NCBI GenBank assembly: GCA_016235765.1
Contig: JACRIZ010000006.1
Coordinates: 1 to 64,000 of the forward strand
DNA from: Rhodocyclales bacterium
GTDB lineage: Bacteria > Pseudomonadota > Gammaproteobacteria > Burkholderiales > Rhodocyclaceae
Reading direction: 5' to 3'
DNA: 64,000 nucleotides
Shown here in pieces: positions 28,595 through 36,553 of this stretch (position 1 is the first letter of the stretch; each line of letters opens with the position of its first letter). A model generated the notes under the pieces. It had not been told where the DNA came from. It worked only from the letters and a program-made list of their open reading frames with translations, and did not search any database. The position numbers and the translations under genes were made by a program.

Positions 28595-29239
28595 ATGAAC
28601 GACAAGATTCACGTACTGATAGCAGACGACCACGCCATCGTGCGCCAGGGCCTGAAGCAGATACTCTCGGAGACCGAAGACCTGATCGTCGCGGGCGAAG
28701 CCGACGATGGCGTCGAGGCGCTGCAACTGGCGCGCCAGCAGGAATGGAACGTCTTCCTGCTCGACGTCTCGATGCCCAACCGCAACGGCATCGATACGCT
28801 CAAGCAGTTGAAGAAGGAATTCCCCAAGCTGCCCGTTCTGATCCTGTCCATGCATCCCGAGGAGCAGTACGCGGTGCGCGCGCTGAAGGCCGGCGCCTCG
28901 GGCTACCTGACCAAGCAGAGCGCGCCCGAGCAGCTCGTCACGGCGATCCGCCAGGTCGCCGGAGGCCGCAAGTACGTCAGCCCGACGGTGGCCATGCAGT
29001 TGGCCGACGCCATCGCCAACGACTCCGACTCCGAGCAACCGCCGCATGAACTGCTCTCCGACCGCGAATATGAAGTGCTGAAGCTGATTGCGACCGGCAA
29101 GACGCTGACGCAGATCGCCGAGGAGCTCAACCTTGCCGTCGCCACCATCAGCACCTTCCGGGCCCGCATCCTGACCAAGCTGGGCCTCTCCAGCACGGCC
29201 GAACTGATCCGCTACGGCCTCGAACACGGCCTGACCTGA
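28595..29239 (+). CDS. NarL/FixJ-family response regulator
   Basis: A 214-residue DNA-binding regulator. The receiver has ADDH at its acidic pocket and phospho-acceptor Asp57 in FLLDVSMPN, Lys in GYLTKQS; the C-terminal LuxR-type HTH is LTQIAEELNLAVATISTFRARI. It pairs with the kinase encoded directly upstream. The ATG at 28595 is used; a TTG at 28589 in the same frame would overlap the kinase stop. Confidence 0.9.
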   Translation: MNDKIHVLIADDHAIVRQGLKQILSETEDLIVAGEADDGVEALQLARQQEWNVFLLDVSMPNRNGIDTLKQLKKEFPKLPVLILSMHPEEQYAVRALKAGASGYLTKQSAPEQLVTAIRQVAGGRKYVSPTVAMQLADAIANDSDSEQPPHELLSDREYEVLKLIATGKTLTQIAEELNLAVATISTFRARILTKLGLSSTAELIRYGLEHGLT

Positions 29240-29244
29240 GCGCC

Positions 29245-30990
29245 ATGGCCGACACCCAGCAGCCCTCCGACATCGCCCGTGAGACGCTGCGGCAACTGGC
29301 GCTGCGCCGCACGCCGCCGACCCCGGACAACTACCGCACCCTGTATCACGAGATCGCCGGCACGGCCGCCGCCGAAACCTTCCCCGAGCGGGCACTCAAG
29401 GCGCTGAGCGCCGGCCTGCCGCGCGCGACGCAGGAGCAGATGCGCTTCGCGCGCCAGATCGACACGGCGGTCGGCGAAGGCAGTTGGGACGCCATCAAGG
29501 CGACGCTGACGGAACTGCTGAACAAGACTGCCGCGGCGCCGCCCAACTGGAGCGGGCTGATCCGGGATCTGCTCAGCCAGTACGAGGCGCGGCACGCAGG
29601 GACGACGCCGGCCAAGAAGCGCGAGGCGCTCGAACACGTGCTGGCCGCCTCCGGCACCCCCGACATCCTGTTCACCCGCCTGCAATCGCTGGTCAGAAAC
29701 TGGGCGCAGGGCATTGCCGCCGAAGGTGCGCTGACCGATGCCGCCGCTCCGGGTGCGGCCGCCGGGGGCGCCCCCGCCGCGGACGGCCGGCCGATCAGTG
29801 CCGAACTCCAGGAACTGCTGGCGCAGTTGCTGGTGAACACGCTGAGCGTGCTGCTGGGCGACACGCCGGAACTCAACAAGGAAGCGGCCGGACTCGCGGC
29901 CGACATCCGCGCCGCCGCCACTGCCGAGCAGATCGCCGCCTTCACCGGCCGCCTCAAGAAGTTCAGCTACCGCCTGCAGTTCGTCGCCGAGGACCAGGCG
30001 GAACTGCGCGGCGCCCTGCTGCACCTGCTGCAACTGATCATCGAGAACATCAGCGAGCTGGTGGTCGACGACCGCTGGCTGCAGGGCCAGGTGTCGGTGG
30101 TGCGCGAACTGGTCGGCCAGCCGCTCAGCCTGCGCCAGCTCGACGATGTCGAGCGCCGCATGAAGGATTTGATCTACAAGCAGAGCAACCTCAAGAGAAA
30201 CCTCTCGGATGCCCAGGAGCGGCTCAAGGCCATGCTGGCCAGCTTCGTCGACCGCCTGGCGGACTTTGCGTCGACCACCGGCGAATACCACGAGCGGATC
30301 GGCGTCTGCGCCGACAAGATCAGCAAGTCCAACGACATCACCGAGCTGTCCGACGTACTCGACGTGGTGATGCAGGAGACGCGCACCGTGCAACTGGCCG
30401 CCCAGCGCTCGCGCGACGAACTGCTGGAAATGCGCGCGCGGGTGCAGGAAGCCGAGCAGGAAGTCGCCCGCCTGCAGGACGAACTGGCGCAAACCAGCGA
30501 AATGGTCCGCCACGATACCCTGACCGGCGCGCTCAACCGCAAGGGCATGGACGAAGCCATCGAACGCGAGGTCGGCCGGGCGCGCCGGCGCAACTCGGCA
30601 ATGTGCGTGGCCATGCTCGACATCGACAACTTCAAGAGGATCAACGACTCTTTCGGCCACGACGTCGGCGACCAGGCGCTGGTGCACCTCGCCCAGGTGG
30701 TGCGCGAAACGCTGCGTCCGCAAGACACCCTGGCCCGCTACGGCGGCGAGGAATTCGTCATCATCCTCGCCGACACTGCGCTCGACGACGCCGTCAACGC
30801 CATGGTGCGCGTCCAGCGCGAACTGACCCGCAAGTTTTTCATGCACAGGAACGAGAAGCTGCTGATCACCTTCAGTTGCGGCGTCGCCGAACTCGGCGCC
30901 GAAGAAGCCCCGCCTGGCGCGATCAAGCGCGCCGACCAGGCGATGTACCTGGCCAAGCGGGCGGGGAAAAACCGGGTTGTAGCGGCCTAA
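29245..30990 (+). CDS. GGDEF-domain diguanylate cyclase
   Basis: A 581-residue protein whose C-terminal 165 residues form a GGDEF domain with signature GGEEF at 500-504 and a preceding DTLTGALNRKG segment, so it should make cyclic di-GMP. Residues 1-400 are helical with an N-terminal LRQLALRRTPPTPDNYRTLY motif that recurs in betaproteobacterial GGDEF proteins, and a coiled-coil stretch at about 385-420. No membrane helix is seen. It begins 5 bp after the response regulator stop, so the three genes may form one signalling operon. The product could act on the PilZ/YcgR protein at 54.1 kb. Confidence 0.9.
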   Translation: MADTQQPSDIARETLRQLALRRTPPTPDNYRTLYHEIAGTAAAETFPERALKALSAGLPRATQEQMRFARQIDTAVGEGSWDAIKATLTELLNKTAAAPPNWSGLIRDLLSQYEARHAGTTPAKKREALEHVLAASGTPDILFTRLQSLVRNWAQGIAAEGALTDAAAPGAAAGGAPAADGRPISAELQELLAQLLVNTLSVLLGDTPELNKEAAGLAADIRAAATAEQIAAFTGRLKKFSYRLQFVAEDQAELRGALLHLLQLIIENISELVVDDRWLQGQVSVVRELVGQPLSLRQLDDVERRMKDLIYKQSNLKRNLSDAQERLKAMLASFVDRLADFASTTGEYHERIGVCADKISKSNDITELSDVLDVVMQETRTVQLAAQRSRDELLEMRARVQEAEQEVARLQDELAQTSEMVRHDTLTGALNRKGMDEAIEREVGRARRRNSAMCVAMLDIDNFKRINDSFGHDVGDQALVHLAQVVRETLRPQDTLARYGGEEFVIILADTALDDAVNAMVRVQRELTRKFFMHRNEKLLITFSCGVAELGAEEAPPGAIKRADQAMYLAKRAGKNRVVAA

Positions 30991-31095
30991 TTCGGCCTTG
31001 TTCCTGCGACTGCCGGTGTCTCCCTCACCTAAGATTGGCACATTCAACTGTCTGGTCGCGGTGGCGGATGCTCGCTTGTCCTCACCATCGGAGCC

Positions 31096-31716
31096 ATGGT
31101 CGCCATGACAACCGCAAAGTCGAACGTCGTCCTCCATCTCGGTCAGGTCGCAGTTGCCCAGCGGGCGCGACGACTGTGCCAGCAGCCGCTTACCGTCTGG
31201 CTGACCGGTTTGTCCGGGGCCGGCAAATCGACCCTGGCCTATGCCCTGGAGGACCGCCTTTTCCATGCCGGATTCCTGCCCTATGTTCTCGATGGCGACA
31301 ACATCCGTCACGGCTTGAGTTCCGACCTCGGCTTCTCCGAGGGCGACCGAACCGAGAACATACGTCGCGTCGCCGAGGCCGCGGCCTTGATGAATGACGC
31401 CGGACTGATCGTCGTAACCGCGTTCATCTCCCCGTTGCGGAGCGATCGCGCCATGGCCAGGCGCATCATTGGCGCCGCTTTCGTCGAGGTTCACGTCGCC
31501 GCGCCCCTGGTCATCTGTGAATCCCGCGATCCGAAGGGACTCTACCGCAAGGCCCGCCGCGGCGAGATACCCGACTTCACAGGCATCTCGGCCCCCTACG
31601 AGGCGCCGGATAGCGCGGATCTGGTCGTTGCCACCGACAAGCTGAGCATCGACGCCGCGTGCGAGGAAGTGATGCGCGTCGTCGCCGCGCGCGCCAGGTC
31701 CGGCAGCCAAACATGA
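31096..31716 (+). CDS. cysC: adenylylsulfate (APS) kinase
   Basis: A 206-residue cytoplasmic kinase that makes the sulfate donor PAPS from APS and ATP. It has the P-loop GLSGAGKST near residue 40, DGDNIRHGLSSDLGFS, RTENIRRVAEAA and the KGLYRKARRGEIPDFTG motif. No ATP sulfurylase gene is nearby, so APS must come from elsewhere. It heads a run of six 4-bp overlaps and feeds directly into a sulfotransferase gene, which suggests PAPS made here is for sulfation rather than assimilation. A 105-bp gap before it shows no clear promoter. Confidence 0.94.
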   Translation: MVAMTTAKSNVVLHLGQVAVAQRARRLCQQPLTVWLTGLSGAGKSTLAYALEDRLFHAGFLPYVLDGDNIRHGLSSDLGFSEGDRTENIRRVAEAAALMNDAGLIVVTAFISPLRSDRAMARRIIGAAFVEVHVAAPLVICESRDPKGLYRKARRGEIPDFTGISAPYEAPDSADLVVATDKLSIDAACEEVMRVVAARARSGSQT

Positions 31717-32711
31717 ACCAGCGCCGTTGCTGGCTCCACATTGGCGCCCCCAAGACCGGAACTACTGCCATTCAGCGGTTTCTGGAGGCGAATCAGGATC
31801 TGTTGCCCGCCTTGGGCTTCGCCTATCCGATTGCCGCGCGACGCGCCGGTGGCCACCATGACCTGGCCTTCCTGGCCGGCGGCGGCTATCCTGACTGGGC
31901 GGTGCCCCAGGACCAGACCCTGGACGCGCTGGTGGCTGCCCTGCGGGCCGAGATCGAGGCGGGTCCCGCCACGACCATCCTCAGCAGCGAGAACTTCTAC
32001 CTGCTGTGCGAACCGGCCGCCGTCCTGGACCTGATGGTCCGCCTTGGCTTCCCCCGCGGCGCCGTCACGGTGGTGGTCTATCTGCGCCGCCAGGACGAGG
32101 CCGCCCTGTCCTGGTACAACCAGGCGGTGAAGGCCCAGGGCTATGCCGGCAGCTTCGAAGAGCACTTGACGACCCATCACGATCTCTGGGACTACGATGC
32201 CCGCCTCCGGGCCTGGGCCGAAGCTTTCGGCGCCGATTGTCTGGCCGTGCGCAGCTACGACGGCGACGTCCGGCGGGACTTCGTCGAGGCCGTCGGCCTG
32301 CCCGCGGATGACCTCCACTTCGCGGCGGAGCGGGTCAACACTGAGATCAACTCGGACATCCTCGAATTCCAGCGCCAACTCAACCGCCTACCACTACCCC
32401 CCCAGCAAAAACGCGCATTCCACAAACAGTTGATAGCCCTAACTGCCGCGAGCGCGGGCTCAGGCCTCTTCACCGACGCGCCGCTTCTGGACGACGCCGG
32501 GCGCCAACGCTTGCTCGAGTCCTACGCGAGTGGAAATCGCCGGGTAGCAGACGCCTACTTCGGTGGGGGCGAACTGTTCGCGCCACTGCTCACCGGCAGC
32601 AACATTCATCTCCCTCCCGCTCCGGGACTGACGCCGGAAAAGCTGGCCGCTCTGGTAGGTTGGCTACTTCTAGGGCAGTGCGACCAAGGCAAGAAGGGAC
32701 CCACGCCATGA
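31713..32711 (+). CDS. sulfotransferase-like protein
   Basis: A 332-residue protein with the PAPS-binding loop HIGAPKTGTTAIQ at residues 8-20 and a likely 3-prime phosphate site around VVVYLRRQDEAALSWYNQ (near 120-140), as in bacterial and animal-type sulfotransferases. Its start overlaps the cysC stop by 4 bp, so donor supply and use are coupled. The acceptor is unknown; the glycan genes that follow suggest a sugar. The ATG at 31713 is supported by the overlap. Confidence 0.82.
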   Translation: MNQRRCWLHIGAPKTGTTAIQRFLEANQDLLPALGFAYPIAARRAGGHHDLAFLAGGGYPDWAVPQDQTLDALVAALRAEIEAGPATTILSSENFYLLCEPAAVLDLMVRLGFPRGAVTVVVYLRRQDEAALSWYNQAVKAQGYAGSFEEHLTTHHDLWDYDARLRAWAEAFGADCLAVRSYDGDVRRDFVEAVGLPADDLHFAAERVNTEINSDILEFQRQLNRLPLPPQQKRAFHKQLIALTAASAGSGLFTDAPLLDDAGRQRLLESYASGNRRVADAYFGGGELFAPLLTGSNIHLPPAPGLTPEKLAALVGWLLLGQCDQGKKGPTP

Positions 32712-33406
32712 CCCTCCCATCCGGCGGCGCCTTCTACAAAGAGTACCCCAAGTCCTGCGACCCGGAAGACTACTGGGGCCAAGTCGGGCGCACTGTGAAT
32801 GGCAAACCGGTTCCGCAAGAGCAGATCGACCTGATCGTGGCCGCGGTCTGCCAGGGTCTCGACCTCGGCCAGAACGATTCCCTACTGGATCTCTGCTGCG
32901 GCAATGGAGCCCTGACCACCTATTTCTTCTCCCGTTGCCGGGGCGGCTTGGGCGTGGATTTCTCCGACTGCCTGATCGACGTGGCTAATAGCCGCTTCAA
33001 GCGCCGGGAATCAGAATCTTACCGTTGCCAGGATGTGCTGGAGTTCGTCCGCCAGGAAGAGAATCCCCAGCGGTTCTCCAAAGCACTTTGCTACGGATCT
33101 TTTCAATACCTTAGCCCACCAGCTTCGCTGGAAGTACTTGCTCTGCTGAGGCACCGTTTCAAAGACGTGGGCCTCCTCTTCATCGGCAACCTGCCGGACA
33201 AGGATCGACTCAGCCGCTTCTACGCCGACAAACCCTATGTCCCCGGCATCGAGAACCAAGCCGACTCGCCGATCGGCATTTGGCGCACTACCGGCGAGAT
33301 CTGCGAACTGGCGGCCGCTGCCGGCTGGAAGTGCAGCATTTCTCGCATGCAAGACCGGTTTTACGGCTCCGGCTACCGCTACGACGCCCTCCTGGTCCCG
33401 GCATGA
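32708..33406 (+). CDS. class I SAM-dependent methyltransferase
   Basis: A 232-residue methyltransferase with the SAM-binding motif LLDLCCGNGALT near residue 60 and a following acidic strand GLGVDFS. The remainder matches the Rossmann methyltransferase layout. It overlaps both neighbours by 4 bp. A sugar or amino-sugar acceptor is plausible from context only. Confidence 0.82.
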   Translation: MTLPSGGAFYKEYPKSCDPEDYWGQVGRTVNGKPVPQEQIDLIVAAVCQGLDLGQNDSLLDLCCGNGALTTYFFSRCRGGLGVDFSDCLIDVANSRFKRRESESYRCQDVLEFVRQEENPQRFSKALCYGSFQYLSPPASLEVLALLRHRFKDVGLLFIGNLPDKDRLSRFYADKPYVPGIENQADSPIGIWRTTGEICELAAAAGWKCSISRMQDRFYGSGYRYDALLVPA

Positions 33407-34632
33407 GCGACGACACACCAACAGCCAAGAGCAAGATCAGCGATCTAGCCAGATTCGGCGGGCCGCCTCTCTTCGCTTCGCCCCGCCCAATCGGCCAACT
33501 TGAAGCACCACCGCAGGAGGAATATCTGGCGTACCTGCGTGCCATGGTCGAACGGCGACGCCTTACCAATGACGGTCCCCTGGTCCAGGAACTTGAAGCC
33601 CAACTGGCCGCTTATCACGGCGTCCACCACTGCATCGCCCTGGCCAACGCTGGCCTGGGACTCATCATGCTGATGCAGATATTTTCCGGCGGACGACAGG
33701 GGGAAGTGGTGATGCCGGCATTTACCTTCCGTGGCTTACCCCACTTCGCCCGCTGGGCTGGCCAGCAGCCGCGCTTCGCGGATATCGATTTGAATACCCA
33801 AACGCTCTCGCCGGTTGCGGTCGAGGCCGCCATCAGCGAGCGGACCACGGCGATCTTGGCAGTATGCAATTTCAATAGCCCGGGAGACATCGACGGCTTG
33901 GCTGAGGTTGCCGCACGCCATGACCTGCCGCTGTTCTTCGACTCGGTATATGGCGTCGGCACGGCTTACCGCGGCCGCCGGCTCGGATCCTTCGGCAGGG
34001 CAGAGGTCTTCAGCCTTCACGCCACTAAACTCATCAACGGCTTCGAAGGAGGATACGTCACTACCAACGATGCGCCGTTGGCACGGCAACTCCGCTACCA
34101 GCGCAACTTCTGCTACGGTGCGGAAGGCGATTGCAGCGCCGATATGCTTATCGGGCTCAATGCGAAGCTCAACGAGCCTCACGCCGCCATGGCGCTGTTA
34201 TCCCTCGCGCGTATCGATGAAACGATCGGCGCCAATGGCGCCCGATTCGAGGAATATGCGACCGCCTGTGCAGGTATTCCCGGCTTGCGCCTGCTGGGGC
34301 ACCCGGTCCCGGACGGCGAGCCTCGCAACTATTCCTTGGTGGTCGCCGAGCTTGCCCCGCCTTGGCCACTGGACAGGGACCTCACTCTGGCCTTGTTGCG
34401 AGCAGAAGGCCTGGCCATCAGCGCCTACTACAGCCCGCCGCTGAACCGGGACTGGCCCGATCCCCCGGCGCACCTTCCAGTAACGGAGATCCTCGCCAGC
34501 CGTTTCCTACAACTTCCAGCCGGCCATCTGGTCTCGCGAGGCGACATTGAGGCCATCGGCGCACTGCTGCGCTTCTTGGCCCGCCACGGCCCATCGATCA
34601 GGGCCGCCCTGGCGGAAGAACGCACCCCATGA
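33403..34632 (+). CDS. DegT/DnrJ/EryC1-family aminotransferase, copy 1
   Basis: A 409-residue PLP enzyme of the sugar aminotransferase family, which usually converts a nucleotide-linked keto-sugar to an amino-sugar. The PLP lysine is in SLHATKLINGFEGG and the preceding Asp in LFFDSVYGVG; the N-terminal part has ALANAGLGLIM and VVMPAFTF. It overlaps the methyltransferase and the next aminotransferase by 4 bp each. Confidence 0.9.
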   Translation: MSDDTPTAKSKISDLARFGGPPLFASPRPIGQLEAPPQEEYLAYLRAMVERRRLTNDGPLVQELEAQLAAYHGVHHCIALANAGLGLIMLMQIFSGGRQGEVVMPAFTFRGLPHFARWAGQQPRFADIDLNTQTLSPVAVEAAISERTTAILAVCNFNSPGDIDGLAEVAARHDLPLFFDSVYGVGTAYRGRRLGSFGRAEVFSLHATKLINGFEGGYVTTNDAPLARQLRYQRNFCYGAEGDCSADMLIGLNAKLNEPHAAMALLSLARIDETIGANGARFEEYATACAGIPGLRLLGHPVPDGEPRNYSLVVAELAPPWPLDRDLTLALLRAEGLAISAYYSPPLNRDWPDPPAHLPVTEILASRFLQLPAGHLVSRGDIEAIGALLRFLARHGPSIRAALAEERTP

Positions 34633-35828
34633 AGCGCCTAAACGATCTCGCAATCTTTGGCGGCAGACCCGAGTTTCACGAGCCACTCCACGTCGGCCAG
34701 CTTTACCTGCCGGAATGGAGTGGTATCGAGGCAGCCTTTCGAGGCATCTTCGAGCGCCAGTGGTACACCAATCACGGGCCGCTGGTCAGGCAATTGGATA
34801 TTGCGTTCGCGAAGTTCGTGGGTGTCAAGCATGCTGTATCCGTCACCAATGGCACGCTGGGCCTCATGATCCTGGCCCGGGCGCTTGAGATTCAGGGCGA
34901 GGTGATCGTGCCCGCCTTCACCTTTCCCGCCACGGCTCAGGCGCTCGCTTGGGGGGGGTTAACCCCCGTCTTTTGCGACGTCGATTCCAAGACCCACAAT
35001 CTGTCCGCCGAACTGGTTCGCCGCAAGATAACGTCACGCACAAGAGCGATCATGGGGGTGCACCTGTGGGGACGCGCCTGCGCCCCGGATGACCTCACCT
35101 CCTTGGCCAAGGCTTTCAGCCTGCGCCTGATTTTCGATGCCTGTCACGCCATCGGCTGTACGCATCAAGGGCGGCGCATCGGCGGCCTGGGCGACGCCGA
35201 GGTGTTCTCCTTCCACGCCACCAAGGTACTCAACGGCACCGAAGGAGGCTGCATCACCACCAACGATGACATCCTCGCCGCGCGACTCAGGACAATCCGC
35301 AGTTTTCATCCAAGCGAGGAATTCGCGGTCGTACCATTGCGCATCAACGCCAAAATGAGTGAAGCCCAGGCGGCCTTCGCCCTGCTCGGCCTCGCAGACG
35401 TACCCCGCCACGTTGAGGCCAACCGGCGGCGGTACGACCAGTACTGCAGCCGGCTGGCCGACCTGCCGGGACTGTCCATAACGTCTTACGCAACCGGGGA
35501 AACCAACAACTTCCAGTACGTGGTGGCAGACATCGCACCTGCACAGGCGGGCCTCACGCGCGATCAGGTCGTCGAGGTCCTGCATCGGGAAAACGTCTTC
35601 TGCCGGCGTCACTTTCATCCTGGCGCCCACCGCATGCCTCCTTTCCGCAATGACGACCGTTATGCGGGCCTCTCGCTGCCCGTCACCGACCTGTTATGCC
35701 AGCGGCTCCTGCTGCTGCCCAACGGAGCCACCGTCTCCGTGGAGGACGTAGATCGGGTTTGCCACCTCGTGACGACCATCCTCACTGGCGCCGAATCCGT
35801 TCGGCGACGCCTGGAGCAGCAGGCGTGA
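34629..35828 (+). CDS. DegT/DnrJ/EryC1-family aminotransferase, copy 2
   Basis: A 399-residue paralogue of the preceding gene with the same layout: SVTNGTLGLMIL, VIVPAFTFPATAQ, LIFDACHAIGC and the PLP lysine in SFHATKVLNGTEGG. Two adjacent copies suggest two amino groups or two different keto-sugars. It contains a run of eight G (34951-34958) inside a perfect GGGGGTTAACCCCC palindrome, which could slip during replication and truncate the protein. It overlaps both neighbours by 4 bp. Confidence 0.9.
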   Translation: MKRLNDLAIFGGRPEFHEPLHVGQLYLPEWSGIEAAFRGIFERQWYTNHGPLVRQLDIAFAKFVGVKHAVSVTNGTLGLMILARALEIQGEVIVPAFTFPATAQALAWGGLTPVFCDVDSKTHNLSAELVRRKITSRTRAIMGVHLWGRACAPDDLTSLAKAFSLRLIFDACHAIGCTHQGRRIGGLGDAEVFSFHATKVLNGTEGGCITTNDDILAARLRTIRSFHPSEEFAVVPLRINAKMSEAQAAFALLGLADVPRHVEANRRRYDQYCSRLADLPGLSITSYATGETNNFQYVVADIAPAQAGLTRDQVVEVLHRENVFCRRHFHPGAHRMPPFRNDDRYAGLSLPVTDLLCQRLLLLPNGATVSVEDVDRVCHLVTTILTGAESVRRRLEQQA

Positions 35829-36553
35829 GGCTGGGCATCATGCAGCCATACTTTTTCCCCTATCTGGGCTATTTCGACCTCATCCGCAATACCGACCGTT
35901 GGATCATTTTCGATACGCCCCAATACATTCGTCATGGCTGGGTCAACCGCAACCGCATCCTGCACCCCAAGTCGGGATGGCAGTATGTCGTCGTACCCCT
36001 GAACCGCCACGACCATCTCGCTCCCATCACGGCCATCGAGACCAACGAAGCGCAACCCTGGCGACGACGGATTCTCGGGCAACTCGCCCACTACCGGCGG
36101 GCGCCCTACTTCGATGCAACCATCGATTTCGTCCGCGACTGCCTGGCGACCCGCGAATCTCGCCTGGCCCGACTGAACGGGTACCTCCTCGACCGGGTCT
36201 GTCAGCACCTGGGCATTCCATTTCGAAGGGAGTACTTCTCCGAAATGGCGCTGGACATCGGCCCGGTCGAAGGTCCCGGCGACTGGGCTCTGGGCATTGC
36301 GCGGAGCCTGGGCGCCCGCGAATACCTGAATCCGCCGGGCGGCGAATCGCTCTTCGACCGGACCGCATTCGCCGCAGCGGGAATTGCTCTGACCATCCGC
36401 CAGCCGCCTGACTTCGCATACGGTTGCCGCGGCTACGGATTCGAACCTAACCTGTCCATCATCGATTTATTGATGTGGAACCGCACCGAAGATATCGTTG
36501 CCTTCCTCGATCGAAGCGCGCTGCCCGCCGCCATACCCGGAGATCGTCAATGA
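35825..36553 (+). CDS. WbqC-family protein
   Basis: A 242-residue protein matching the WbqC-like family by MRLGIMQPYFFPYLGYFDLI at the start, FDTPQYIRHGWVNRNRI and the NPPGGESLFD motif near residue 180. The family is common in O-antigen and glycan gene clusters but its reaction is not established. The start is GTG, overlapping the aminotransferase stop by 4 bp; it overlaps the giant fusion gene by 4 bp. Confidence 0.88.
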   Translation: MRLGIMQPYFFPYLGYFDLIRNTDRWIIFDTPQYIRHGWVNRNRILHPKSGWQYVVVPLNRHDHLAPITAIETNEAQPWRRRILGQLAHYRRAPYFDATIDFVRDCLATRESRLARLNGYLLDRVCQHLGIPFRREYFSEMALDIGPVEGPGDWALGIARSLGAREYLNPPGGESLFDRTAFAAAGIALTIRQPPDFAYGCRGYGFEPNLSIIDLLMWNRTEDIVAFLDRSALPAAIPGDRQ

